Positions 24,330-38,200 of a stretch of DNA of 64,000 bases are shown one piece after another. The notes under the pieces are model-generated. The model did not search any database. It saw only the letters and a list, made by a program, of their open reading frames with translations, and was not told where the DNA came from. Source of the DNA: Nepenthes gracilis. Lineage: Eukaryota > Streptophyta > Magnoliopsida > Caryophyllales > Nepenthaceae. The position numbers and the translations under genes are program-made. Every line of letters begins with the position of its first letter. The first letter of the stretch is position 1. Location of the stretch: positions 9,241,041 through 9,305,040 of the forward strand of contig BSYO01000038.1 of assembly GCA_033239525.1 (NCBI GenBank), written 5' to 3'.

Positions 24330-27300
24330 CTGAACCCTACACACCACTATAAAAAACGAAAGGTCAGGTGCTGACAGGAGGTTGTCCCACCGAAAATACT
24401 CCGACGTTCAAGTCAGTAACAAGCCTTCGAACTTTAGAATGGGAACCAGTAAGAAAAAGAGAGAGAGAGAACGAGTTTGTCGGGATTGTTGGCCTGTAGA
24501 AGTAGAGACGTTCGCGTGGCTCGTTGAGAGTATGATTTCCAACTCGCTGTTCACGTAGAACGAGAGAAAGCTATGTCCCAAAAGCATGGAAGCTTTGGAG
24601 GATGGTTATCAGAGAGCGGGAGAAGATTCTGTGATTTGGAGGCCTCGAATGGGATTGGAAGGTGAGCGTTTTAGAGAAAGTATGCTCAAGCACTGTTTGT
24701 GTTTGTGGTTCAATTGTATCAGAAAGTATTTTATCGTCTTAGTAAGTGTGTGTTTCAGAGTGGAGACTCTGGACTTATATAGACGGTGGGGAGAGCGACC
24801 TTCCTTGGCTAGGAAGGCGTGATTCTTAGCCTGGCGTTGGGCGGCCTTCTCTAAGTTGGTGGGCGTGACTGGCGTAATTTGATGGATCGTTTTCTTTCTG
24901 GGTGGTGTAACAGATCTCCAAATTATCTACTTTCCTCTTATGTTTTTGTGACCGTTAGGCTCTATCGATGGCAAGGAGAGAGAATCTGGCGCCTTCCTCA
25001 TAGGGAAGGCACTGAATTTCTTTCTACCTTTTTCAGAGAAGATTGACTTTATGGAAAGCGTGTAATCAGGGAAAGGATCATTACTTTTCGTGTACAGGAT
25101 CGTCTGCCACAATGGACCTGGTCCGTATTAGGTTTAACGTCTTTTGCGGCCTACTACTACAGTACTTCCGGTGAACAGAACTATTGACCACCTTGAAAAA
25201 GTGCTTTTAGCTGTTTGTTTGTGCGCCAGGTGGTCAACGCTAGCGCGTTAACCATCTAACGTGCGTTGGACCTTTCTGAATTTTGGGCTACTTTCTTATT
25301 AGGCCTGCCATCTATGGGCCTACCGATCACTAGCCCCCATGCTGGTCGTCAAGATTCCGGCCTCCAGCATGTTTATAATGGGATGCGCTTGCTTCTGCTG
25401 GCGGAGTCGTTGCCTGTTTGAAGAGGTGCCTTGAGAGCTTCCAAAATGTTGACCAGATTCGTTGACCGTTCTTGGGAAGCTTCCGGACAACTTGGAGAAG
25501 GAAACGTTGGTGTTTAGCCAGCCGGTTAGAAAAGCAGGCTACGTGTCTTTACGTGGTACGTTCAAGACCCTGGCATTTAATGAGTCAGAGTACTCAATTC
25601 GACAGCCTTCTTCTAGGGAAATGACACGCGGTGGTAATGATGGCGCAGGTTTTCGAGACGGTGTGGGGTTCACATGGGTTTTTAAACCGCCACATTGCTC
25701 CGTTTTGAACTCCTTGTGCCATCTGTGCTTCATCGTCTTCCTCATTTCGTTTTGTTGAGGAGAAAACGTAAACCCTAGCTCCAACCATGTCTTCCGTCGC
25801 AGACATCACCTCCGTTTTGAGGAAAATTGACGTGAAAGTCCTATGTAGAGTTCAACATTCCTCGGGAGATCGCCTTCCGCATTCCAAGGAAGGACGATAT
25901 AGCCTTCTTGCCGCCCAAGGGTTTCATGACCACATACGAAGCCCATTTGAGGAGTAGGCTCCGTCTCCTAGTCCCTGATGAACTATTGTCGATCTTCTAG
26001 GCGCTTCAGGTCCCTATCGCTCAATTTCACGCCAACGCCGTCAGATACTTATGCCCCTCTTGCATTTTTCTCCGTCAACGTTCGAGGTTGTTGACGATGT
26101 CAATGGTGAGGGGGATCTTTAAGATGAACAAGGGAGTGGAGTGGATCTTTTTGTCTCCCCGTAGCGGTTTTAAGATTAGCTCCGCCATTTACAACTCCTC
26201 AAGAACTTAAAAGAACTGGTTCTTTTTTGTTAACGTGGGAGAGTCTTGGCCCTTTCCTAAGGAGTGGGGTCAAGTGCCTGAGGTGTACACGGGGCACCTT
26301 CGGAGGCGGAGACGGCCTCCTTGGAGTGGCTGGTTGAGCTGATTGAGAAAAATCTGAGGGACTTCCAAAGAGAGCATTTGGTCTCTCCCGTGGAGACAAA
26401 GAAGGCCAATTGGGGGCCTCCGTCTCCAGTCTAAAAATTGAGGATCCCGCCACCGGAGGTCTTGGAGAAAAAGAAGAAGAAGGGCAACATTATTGGTGCC
26501 TGCCTTACTAATTCAAGTCCTCCCAGTCCATGGCGAAAGAAGGCGGCCTCAGTGGCACAGTCTTCGTCATTCTCTGGGCATGACTACCTTTCTGCGGGAT
26601 GCTTTGGGGGCATTGGCGCCACATCTAGGGTAGAAATTGAGGCGGCCATTGAGGCTTATAAGACCAAGCTGAGTCACGGTGTTGTCTTGGTGCAGCCTTT
26701 GCCATCGGAGTCGACTCGGGGGCCACCCATTGAGGCGCCCAGGCCGTAGGAGCCGTCAATTAGATCTCCTATTGTGGTGATTCTGGCGGAGCAGTAGGAA
26801 CAGATTTTGGAGCCTCCCACAGTTTTCAGAGAGTCAGCCAGGAGGGAGGGCACTCCAGAGGATCCCATGGCGGAGTTCATGGCTAAGGCCGCCGCCAGCC
26901 CCGCTGACTTGGGCCCCCTTCTTGGCTCACCGCCGTTTGTGTCAGAATTTGGTGCGAGGCCAGGAAAACCAGCGCGGAGAATCTGGGAGGTATAAGCTCT
27001 ATTGCCCACCTTGCCTTTCAATTTGCTCTTTCTAATCCCCTTTTCCTTTTTTATGCGGGGGACAGAGTATTGAGCACAATGGCTAAGGCGCTTAGGTAGA
27101 GAGACTTGGTGATCTCTGATAGGGATAAAGAGATCACCTGACTCGAAATTAAGTTGGCGGCTTCGGGGGCTAAGCACAATGAGGACACAGCTACCTTGGA
27201 GACTATTCTGGTGGGCGTGGAGGCGGAGAACCTGAGTTTGAAAGCTGAGGTCACCCGTTTGAAAGAGGAGAATGAATGAGCCAAAGGGCACATCGATCAA

Positions 27301-28049
27301 CTTGTTGGGCAAACGGCGACCTTAGAGAATGATTTGAGTCTTCGTATCCACCCCCACGAGGTCGAGGGCATGATGCTGGCATGGTTGTGAGAAGGGGTCA
27401 ACATTAGCCGAGCATATTGTGCGGCTGGTTGATCCCGACTTTTTCATAGATCTTATCAATTTATTGAACCGGTCAGCACAGCGCCGAGACAGTTTTGTGG
27501 GGGAGCCTCGAGATAGCCAAAGGCCACCGCCGCCTCCGTAGCTTTTGACTGGCGCTGGGTAGCCTTCTCTGAGTTGGTGGGGTGACTGGTGTGATTTGAT
27601 GGATCGTTTTCTTTTTGGGTGGTGTAACGGATCTCCAGATTATCTACTTTCCTCTCATATTTTTGTGACCGTTAGACTCCATCGTTGGCAAGGAGAGAGA
27701 ATCTGGCGCCTTCCTCTTGGGGAAGGCGGTGAATCTGTTGCTGCCTTTTTTAGAAGAGATCGACTTTATAGAAAGCGTGTAATCGGGGAAAGGATCATTA
27801 CTTTTTGTGTACGGGATCGTCTGCCAAAATGGGCCTGGTCCGTATTAGGTTTAACATCTTTCTCTACCATCATTTATTGTAATCTTCCGGCCAATGTAAT
27901 GTTAGCAACCGCCTTTTAAGGAGTGATTTTGGCCGTTTGTGCGTCAGGACGGCCAACGCTAACGCTGTTGACCGTTTAACGACGTAGTCTTTTTTCAGAT
28001 TTTGGGTCGCTTTTTATATTGGTTTTATCAGTTATATGGCCTCTCATCA
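24330..28049 (-). mobile_element. Deleted Tat-lineage retrotransposon, minus orientation
   Basis: Two direct repeats, 24831-25330 and 27546-28045, are similar over about 500 bp (both include GAGAGAATCTGGCGCCTTCC and GTCCGTATTAGGTTTAAC). Read on the minus strand, GGGGGCTAG directly precedes TGATCGGTAGGCC at ~25340, resembling polypurine tract plus LTR start. The LTR runs down to ~24360 and contains ACTGACTTGAACGTCGGAG, the Tat U5 signature. The right copy has only the first half of the LTR (TGATGAGAGGCC at 28049 down to 27546). Between them lies an antisense ORF remnant and no gag or pol. One deletion from mid 5' LTR to the antisense ORF explains the whole structure. Confidence 0.65.
25787..27540 (+). 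pseudogene. Degenerate 'putative gypsy type transposon' antisense ORF
   Basis: From an ATG near 25787 (MSSVADITSV) the plus strand encodes, across stops and frameshifts, FNIPREIAFRIPRKDDIAFL, then PKGFMTTYEAHLRSRLRL and WFFFVNVGESWPFPKEWG. These match the plant 'putative gypsy type transposon' domain (Pfam Transposase_28), which typically has 'P..GF...YEAHLR.GLRFPL' and 'FFFV....PWP.P..W'. Further on, at 27180-27290, a heptad-like stretch (LSLKAEVTRLKEENE) suggests a coiled coil. In Tat-lineage retrotransposons such additional ORFs lie between pol and the 3' LTR, often antisense, which is the arrangement here. At least six in-frame stops make it non-functional. Confidence 0.65.
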
Positions 28050-29246
28050 TAAATAAAATAAGATATTAATTCTCTTTAAATAAAGTAAGCTCCCCAAATC
28101 TCAAATTTACATTAAACATTTTAGATGTTTCACGTGAATCACACGACGTTTCCATGTTTTTTTTTTTTCTTAATTTGTTGTTAAGAAAAAGAATTAAGAT
28201 ATTATTTAAATATTTTAAAAATAATTTCTAATAATAGAATATTTAATTTTATTAATATAATTAAATTATAAAAAAACTACATCATCTAATAATATCTTAA
28301 AAAATATTTAAAAATATCCTATAATATTATTAATTTTTCTAAATAATATTTTAAAATATTTTTAGCTTGTATTTTTTATTGATTCATCTATTATTACATT
28401 GGTTTATTAATATAAATTATTAAATAATATTTTATGTTATAAAAAAATAAAAATTAAAAATATTATATACTTTATCCAACTGAAATACATATATAACTAA
28501 CACTCTATACCAACGACACATTTTAATTCAATAGATAAAAATAGAGATAAAATTATAAAATATTTATTGTCAATTTTAAAATAAATAATTATAATTTAAT
28601 TATTTAAAATAATTAAAAATTATTTATTTAAAAATTAAGACTTGATTGAGGAGGCCCATCTCTTGTGGAGGTAGAGCCTATCCATTTCTACATATTGATA
28701 TTTTAATTTTAATTATTACAATTTAATTAATATTTAAAAAATTGAAAATTAATTATTTTAAAATAATAAAATTATAATTATTTATTTAAAATTAAAATAA
28801 TTAAAATGATTCTTATTTTGTATTATTTAAAAAAATATATGATAAAACGTTTTTTTTTTTTTCTAATTTTCATGCCGTGTGGAATTTTACACGCTGCTAG
28901 AAGAGGAAGGCTGGCAAAGCTCGAGGTGGGTGGTGGAGAATATTCCTTCCTTCCCCAAACCCTGAAACGAAGATATTCGATCGATTATTCTTCGGCAACA
29001 ATTCTCAAGTAAATTCATGGGTCAGTTACAAATGTATGGTTTCCTCAATTCCCTCCGAGCTTCTTGCTTCTCTCGTTCAAATTCTGCCCGTTTGCTGCAA
29101 CAATTGATCGTTTTATTATCGTGATCTCTGTTTTTGTTTATTACGTTTGCGATAAATTTCTGGTGCTCGTCCGAATTCAGAAAGTTCCTGCGTTTTAGAG
29201 AGAGAAGTGAGGATTTTTGGAAGAGAAGTGGAGAGAGGATTGCAAG
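28050..29246. other. Upstream region and leader of the mitochondrial carrier gene
   Basis: 28050-28860 is very AT-rich with no gene. 28880-29246 has balanced composition and is the likely core promoter and 5' leader of the gene starting at 29247. I see no convincing TATA box. Short open frames on both strands here are not supported as genes. Confidence 0.45.
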
Positions 29247-32200
29247 ATGCAAACTGAGGCTAGGGTTGGGGTTGTGGTGGATGGAGGTCAGAGAGATGGC
29301 TGTGCGCGGAAGTTCATGCACGAGCAGCAGCAATCGTTGCAGAGGCAAGCTCAGATTGGAGGGGTTTCACAGCTTCTTGCGGGCGGTATCGCTGGCGCGG
29401 TTAGTAAAACATGCACGGCCCCGCTTGCTAGGCTTACCATTCTGTTTCAGGTGTTGTTCTCTAACCTTTTTCTTCTCAATTAGGCAATTACATGTTCCTA
29501 TTGGCGTCCTCTCTATCTTTGATTTGATGTGATTTGAGATCTTGACGACTGAGGGTGATTGACGAATGGAATCAAGAGTCGTTGTTTTGACACAATAAAA
29601 GGCGGTTGCTAAATTTCTTTTCCTGGCAAATAGTCCCCCCTAGAAGGATTTGTTCCACTCTTTTCTCATTTCTGCACGTTATATTCTTCGCCCAGGCTAT
29701 TATCTGTTCGAATTTGGTTCCCGATTGACGGGAATGGATCTGAAATCGAAAACTAGAAAGGGGCGTTAACCAATCTAATTTATGGTTACCATGGTGATAA
29801 TTTCAGCCGGGTGATTAAATTTGATGCAGGCTGCGTTTCTGGTTTAGTTGCTCTTTATCTTTTGGGTTTGTGTTTGTGTAATGTTAAATTTTAAACCGTT
29901 CTTTACGAATTGGTTTTATCTTTGGGCTATTTGCAAACGGAAAATTTTATTTGCACAGCCCATGTGGTTACCAACCTGCTACCAACTCGGGAACCATTCC
30001 CATGTACTGATGTTTTAATGATGGCAATACCCAATTTTTGCACGGGGACATCCACCTGGTAAGTGATCTTGTAAATGGATCGGCCAGTGCAAATTAACCA
30101 CTGTTATGTATCTTGTAAATGATGGTGACACCCACTTTTCATATGGTGATATCCGGTGCACTGTGAATTAGGTCGTATGCACAATTACTACTGCAGAATT
30201 GGATTTTTAAACTAGCCCAGAATGCAGATTAACTAAAATCATCTGTAACTGAATGGGAGTTTTTTTAGAAGTGAAATGTCAATGGTAAAACCACTCATTT
30301 TGACTTTTCCAAGTACCAGTGAGCAAAGATTTTAAACAATTTGGCCTGTTTCTTTGCTGTTGCTAAAGTTGCTCGCTGATTTATGCTATTCAGACTGCTT
30401 TTCAAGTCGCAGGATTGCATCTGTTATTGTTTCAATGGGCATATTATCTGGGATTCTGCTGTTGCATGGTTGATCTGTAGTTTACCACTCTTGGCATCTT
30501 TTGTCGTGTTGTCTAAGAGCTTATGAGTTGTACCTTTAGTAGAATATGTTGAATACCCCAGCCATTTGTGTTTTTTTTTTTTTATTATTATTATAAAATG
30601 TGACATATTATTCTTTGTTTGGTTCTGTTTTGAAAACAAAATATTATGGTTGCTTTATTTTCTTTTGGGTAGGTTCAAGGCATGCATTCCAATGTGGCAA
30701 CCTTAAGAAAAGCTAGCATTTGGCGAGAGGCGTCACGTATTATTAATGAAGAAGGAGTATGTGCATTTTGGAAAGGGAATTTGGTTACTATTGCCCACCG
30801 TCTTCCTTATTCTTCTGTCAGCTTCTACTCGTACGAGCACTACAAGAATGTTCGTATCAGCATTCTATATGCATGCATGTCCATGTCATTTTGTTTACTG
30901 ACTGACTTTAATTTTGAAATTTTGTTGCAGCTGCTACAATCAGTCTCAGGATTGCAAAGCAGCAGTGAAAATGTAGGTGCACACATTTTTGTACGACTGG
31001 TAGGTGGTTTTTTGGCAGGGGTAACTGCAGCAAGTGCAACTTACCCATTAGATCTAGTGAGGACAAGGCTTGCTGCACAGGTAAATTACTTATTTATAAC
31101 ACTGTTGTGTGTATTAGTTGTGGGTATCCATATTGTGTAATGCAGTTTTAGTAGTTTAGTATGAGCATCTCATAGAGGGTCAAATAGCTTCTTAACATTG
31201 TTTTGATGTAGGATGGCTTGACTTAGGGAAAGTCGGGAGTGTGAGTAGTAACAGGGTAGGCTGATGATGGCTTTCCAAATCCACAGGCCCACCCAACCTT
31301 CTTAAACTGTATCCCACCCCAGCTCTGCTTGGAGAGGAAAAATCTACTACCATCCTCGCCTCTTCAAATTGCAAAAAACCTTAAAACTGTGTCCTGCAAT
31401 GACATTCTTACCATATATACACTTCATACATTTATGGTGCATAATTAAGTACAATAACCAAAAGAATATCAAATCAAATAAATGAAATAAAAAGACAGTG
31501 TGGTGCACAAAACTTCAGCCATGTGTGGAGGATTTGGAAAAGTGTCAGAACATTTTGAATCTAATATATATAGTCTTACTTTGCATTATAGGAAATATGC
31601 TGTTTCAGCTATTCGAACCTGTAATTATCAAGTCACGCAGCAACAATTTTAATGTATGCCAAGGTTCCCCTTCAAATCTAAGAAATGAAAGAAAAAAATA
31701 TTTATGTCCCTTGCCAATTTGGGAGGAAGCCCTATGCTGGCAACATGACAGAATATAGACAACAATGTCCAATAACTGGGAGATAATGCATGCATGCATG
31801 TCTGTCTGTCTGAAAGAATGAGCATTGTTAGACTGAGATATTAGGTATGATATCGAATATTGTAAACCGGGAGACTTGAATGAGATAGGTAGGCTGCAGT
31901 TGTGGAATTATGAGGGTATTCAAGTACAATAATTGCCAAGGCAGGACGTGGAATCAGGGCAGAAGGTAGACGTAAACCATGCCCATTCCATCCGTGGTCA
32001 AACATGGTCAAAGCCCAACCCACCCCACTCTGAAGGTCAAACTCCCTTTGTCCTTGCCCCAAACATTTTGGGATCAGTTCAGTGAATTTTGGTGTTGGGT
32101 CAATAGCCATCTCTATTTGTGAGTGAAGATTTTGAGTTCAAGTTAGAGTCTAGTGGCTTGAGAAGAATGAGTACTGTAATTTGATTCAATGGGTTCAACC

Positions 32201-35200
32201 CTAGGAAGCCCAAAACATTTTTGGAATACATCTTTAATGAGAAGAATCTTTAAAAATCCTAGTTGTGATTGTTAAATTTCCCAGGAAAACCTATGCTGCA
32301 CTGTAGACCTGTGGCAAAACAAGACCTGCTTTCATCACTCATGCATAGTTACCAGATTCACAGGATAAAGAAGTTGGTCATGCACATTGTACATAGAAAA
32401 ATGTTACTTTTCACAAGTGATTATCATTGAAACCACAATAGATGTGTGGGTACACAGTCCACAGCTACAGGAGGAAATCTGATGACTATGAACAATGCTA
32501 ACAATCATTAGAAAATTGCAAAAGGAACCTTTTCATTAACTCAAGGCTCACAAAAGCAGTAGAAAGTCATCCTTAGCACCTTTGCAATTCAATAGAAAAT
32601 TGAAAATAAGGCACCTACCAAAGATAGGACAACAGTTATATTTTGGAATCAGGGGTATCTTTTTGGTTGTGGGGCAACACAAATATTCAATTGGCCGGGG
32701 GATTTAATAAACGATGCAGCTGAAAAGTTGGTGGCTACTGATTGAGTGGAAGGTGGAGTGGTCAAGCCTTTTGAAGTTCCAAAGAATTAGGATAATGTTG
32801 CATGAATTGATGGACTTCGGCAAATATATGGCTTAATTATCTGTGGTTAATGAAAATGAGTCTGCAACTTTTTGAGGATATTGATGCCTGGAGGCTGGAG
32901 GAATTCAGGGTATTTATGGCAAGAATAGAGTTTCAAAAGGTGATGGAAGAATAGGGAACAAAAAGAGATTGAAGAAAACTTAAACTCTAAATGGAAAATT
33001 ATTGAATCTTTTGCTTTTTGTTTTTTGGAATTTCCTGGGTTTATGTAGGTAGGGGTTTCTTTTTTGTTTTTATTTTCTATGGTTTGATGAGTGACGAAGC
33101 TGTATACTTTGTATGTGGCAGGTTGACACTTATTGGTGTCAAGTTGGAATGCATTTGCTTTTACCATTGGCATAATGGGAAAATGGGACTAATGGTTACT
33201 TATACCACATTATCAAAATTAAGGCTTGACCAATAGACTTGGCCTGGCTTTTGTAAGTTTGACAGGCTGCTGTCAATGTCGTGGATCACTTTTTCTGTTA
33301 CATCCATGAGATTTTGTTTAGGTACACTGTTCTTTTGATTCTGTTTTTCCTTGGTTTGGTTCATGGGTCATGTTGTTTCTTACACTAAGACCTTTTTTCT
33401 GAAAACTCCTTTAGACAGTTAGCTGTACTTGGAGTGAAATGACCAAGCATAATATCTTCCCCTGGGGCAACTGTCACCCCTTTGGTTCTTAATGTTAGTG
33501 ATATTCTAGGCTAGCTTTCTTATAAAAATGTGGTGGGTGTGTAAGAATATGAGTGGCAATTGCTTTATCTGGCTGATAGATTGATAACCTGACTAAGAGA
33601 TGCTTCTAACTTGCAGCTGAGATGTTTATCATTTATCTCAAAGCCTAAAGATTGAGTGGATGTGGATGTGGATGTGGATGTGGATGTGGATGTGGATGAT
33701 ATAAAAGTGCCATTCTTGAGTACTTAAATCATTGTCTTGGCTATGTAATTACTTTATTTAGATTGTTTGATGCTCTGTTAATTATTCAAATTTCTGACCT
33801 AGAAATTCCTAGATGAATTTCTTAAAGTTGCTCTGGCCAACTGCTGTCTGGTGCTGGTTGCTAGTTGAAATTCAAGCAATTTGCTCCTGCTTCATGATTA
33901 TAAACTAGCAAATTTGTCAAAGCATTTGATCTTTTTTGTCTAGATTTCACTTTTGAGTTCTCTCTATGGCTTGTAATTGGTTTATTGTTATATTCCTTCT
34001 GCTCATGATTTTCTTTAATTAATTCTGTTTTGAAATCTTGTAGACAAATGTGATTTACTATAGAGGTATATGGCATGCTCTGAGTACCATAAGCAAAGAA
34101 GAGGGGGTCTTTGGCCTTTATAAAGGACTAGGAGCAACAATTTTGGTATAATGTTTCTTTGCCTTGTTCCAATTGGGCCTGTGTTTATCACTATTTGTAT
34201 GTATTGTTGACTTCCGTTCTTTTACTTGTGTAAGAGTGTTGGGCCAAATTTAGCAATCAGCTTTTCAGTTTACGAGACCTTGAGATCTCAGTGGCAATTA
34301 CAGAGGTAATCCCGCCATCAACTTGACTTGTAGTCGGTTTCAGTATCCCTTTTGTTATCACAATCGCACTTTATTGATTATTTCATTGTCTCAATTGTTT
34401 CCTACAGGCCCCATGACTCTAACTTGCTGGTCAGCCTGGCTTCTGGATGCCTTTCAGGCATTGCATCATCCACAGGCGAGTCAATAAAATATCTGCTGAC
34501 AAAAAATTCTTCAATAGAACAGTCATATTTTCATGTCAAAAATTATTATTTATCTATCTCGTGCTTTGATGCAAGTGCAACATTAGTCATCATCAATTTA
34601 CACACATTCATAAAGGCCTCGATACACCTGTTCTTTTTGAGTTCCCTAATCCTGTAACATCACCCATTCTATGAATTAGCCATATGAATATCATTAAGAG
34701 TTTGGAGCCAGAAGGCGCCCTTGTGGATATGATGGTTGTTTAGACAGGTAATTTGGCTCTTACAGTATCTGAACCATTTACTCTTGCTTTCTTTTTAACA
34801 ATGGTGAACTACTTCCGGGTGGAAATAAATATCCTGGGTCCCACTATTTTCTCTGGGCATGTGTCATGTAGTTTGCTGCTTGCTGAACATCCTCAGCTGA
34901 ATAGATTGATGCTGATAGATGGGGAGATATCTTTTAGATGGTCCTCCTGGAATGATTTTTGTTAGATTGGAATTATACTGATATCTATCCAATAAGTTAA
35001 TACTTTAAGCTGTTTACAATGCTTTTGCTGCAGTGAAACAGGTTGAGGTATTGGCTCTGCACTAAGCCTCTAACAGACTGACCCTAGAACCGGAGACCAT
35101 GAAGTTGTTTTAGTTGCACAAATGAGATTTTTGTAAGGAAGTAAACAAGAAGTTGTCCTTGTGCTTATTCTTTATTAACTCTTTTTTTGTTTAAATCATG

Positions 35201-38200
35201 CTTAAATTAACATAATTTGTCCAACATTTCTTGGATGGCTTGTCTCTCCAAGGATTGCAGTTGGTTCCTTTCTTTTAGGGAGGTGCAGGTCTCAGGTCAA
35301 TTGACACTGTTCTCCCGTAACCAAATGTGAGAGGCGTCCTCTTTGAGGTGTGCTTCTCACTTAGGCTTCCTCTGTTTTGACAACTCCTTAATTCTGTCTG
35401 TTTTGGCTGAATAAATTTCCTTCTCCTTTTCCCCCTGCAGTATATGTTTTAGGCTAAGAAACACGGATTCTCTACTGGGGCTAAAGGGTGGATGTCCAAC
35501 ACTTATTGGACACTGACAAGTCAAAATTTTTTAAAAGTACTGACATACTCTGACACATTCAGACATATTTTTGACACACTTGAGACACATTCGAAGACAT
35601 TTGGGACACATTCGAACGCATTTGTGACATGTTTTGAACACAATTTGGACACATTTAGGATATGCTTGAGGTACATTTTCATTCGGAATTTTTCTCATAT
35701 TTATTTTGACAATTACAAAGTACATGGTAGTAAATTTAAAATGTAAATATTAATTGATATATAAAAAATTTGCTTTATTAATTTTTTCCTTAGTTTGTTA
35801 ATTATATTATTATTATAGCATGATTTATTTATGTTGGTTCAATTGCACACTTTTCTATGAATTTTTTTGGTAAAAAATCAAAAAATGTACATATTTATTA
35901 CTAATTTAGTATGAAATAGTATTGTTCTAGACAAATAATAAACTATGATTTGTGTCATGTTGGTATTTTTAGAAAATAGCATGTCGCTGTCATGTCGTGT
36001 CATGTCTCATGTCGGTATTCGTACTTCTTAGGTCTTAGAACTGCCAGAATTTAACAAACTAATCATGACAAGAAAAGGGATAGCATATAGCAGGCTGTGC
36101 AGCCGTGATGTGGGAACTAAAATCTGGTTGCAGATCGCTCGGGAAAGCCTATCAACGAATCCCACAGTTTGTGATATTTGTAAAAATAATGGAGGTGACT
36201 AGGATGGCCTTCTATTTAACCGCCCTAGCATCCTGGTTGGTAGTGGTTCTTTGCCTCATTTGCTATGTTGACGGATAGATTTTAGCCCATCTGACGTAAT
36301 TTAGTTTATTGTTGCGTTGTCTTCTTGATATTCTTGATATTATTTGTCTTCCTGAGATAGTAATGCCTATTGCCTCACACTGTTTGGTGGTCTTCCTGAA
36401 GAATAAATGTGTTGCTTCTAATTATAATTTGATCGATAAACAAACTTGGCAACCATAGATTCTATGCGATATTACCACGTCTTAGTGCTTGCTTCAATTT
36501 CCAACCTGTCTACTGACTTTACCAGTCTTCCCATTCATTATTATCTGAGTACTGGAATATGACATGCTCCTCAGTTGAATGATCTTATGTCTTTTTAAAC
36601 CTGATTGACTTTATACCATGTTTAGTACACAGGAAATGTTTTTGGGTGGATAATGATAAACATGGGTTCCATTTAGCAGTGGCATTCCATCTCTGTCATA
36701 GTCCATCGCTACCATAATTAGCATCATCACCATATGAAAACATTGGTATCGGTATTAATTATGGCCATATCTGTATCAGATATATCAGACAATACATATC
36801 GATATTGGATATATTAAAAAAAACTCTGAAAATTATAAGCTAACAGATCATATTGGTTGATATATTGTGAAATATCGCTGATGCGGCAATATATTGTGGT
36901 ATTGTCGTGGTATCAGAGAATATCGATATCAGGGGCCTGATAATGATATATATTGGCCGATATTTATATTTATAATAACCATAAAGTCACCGTTGCTACG
37001 GTAGTGCACAGTGGTAGGGAGCCAGGGAAATGGTGACTGGGCCGGATGGCTGCTGAAGACAGTGGTCATATGATATTGCTATGGTGGTGATTGTGGTGCT
37101 GATATGGTCGTAGTGATTATGGTGCGGTAGCACTGGTCATATGGCTGTTGGTGATAGCCAGAGTGGGTGGGTGGTGGGGTAATGTGGTGGCTGTGCAAGG
37201 TGCTAAGAAGATAGTACGAGCACAGCACATTCTTTCAGATTCCTGCTAAGGTAAGGGTTATTTTTAGTTCAACTTTCATCTATTCTGCCAGCTCTTTCAG
37301 CGTGGGTGTCAACTAGTATAGATAGTGAAGGCTATTTAGCATTGTTCATAGAGACTTGAGATCAACTCATGCATACATCACGGTTTTGAGGAGTCCCCGA
37401 GAGGGTTTGTATGACCCATTGACGAATAGGCATTTCAGCGGGGGTAAAAAAAAGAAAGCCTCTGGGGCTTTGAATCGGGGTTTCGAGAGGTAGGATTCCC
37501 CTGGGCTTTGCATGACCTGATATCAATAGTGCTAGGCACAATTTATAGTTGCTTTACTGCTGATTCTTCTTTCAGCAGTGCACCTAACATAGGTGTTGTA
37601 GAACAGTACTGTGATGTTGCGAGAATTTATGGTTGCCCTATTTGAGTCCTATTAGAATCATCCCATTTTCTATCATTGTATTGTTGACTTTGAGGATTTT
37701 ATCCTAGAAACATGGACGGCTAGGATTATGACCAAATTAAAAAATAGATGTAAATATTATCTTATCGTATATGTATTAGTATCGGGGCCCCAATACCAAT
37801 ATTGTGGTAATATCTCAATATGCTACCATATAGGTGATGTTTTGCGATGTATCGATCGTTATTCAAAATATCAGCTAATATACTCGATATTTGTTTAGTA
37901 TATCGGTTGATGCAGCCCTCTTAACTTACTATTTTTATAATACGTATTGTCCGATAAGTTCGATATCGATAAAACCAATACCGATTTTTTCATCTATGTT
38001 CTTGGACCCATTTCATGTTCCTAGCCGTCCAGTCATCAAGATAAAATCATTACTATTGTGAGTATGAAAGGACTCATAAAATGTGAGGACTTTAACTACT
38101 CCTTTGCGCCTTAATTCTTTCTCCCCATGCAAAAATATGAGAATATTTATACGATTATCATTTTTGACTTTGCACGTTACCATTCACTCTTAAAAACTGC

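Noticed and set aside
26674..27312. Minus-strand 212-residue open frame as a gene
   Set aside because: It is the complement of the plus-strand Transposase_28/coiled-coil ORF remnant, with low-complexity composition and no domain.
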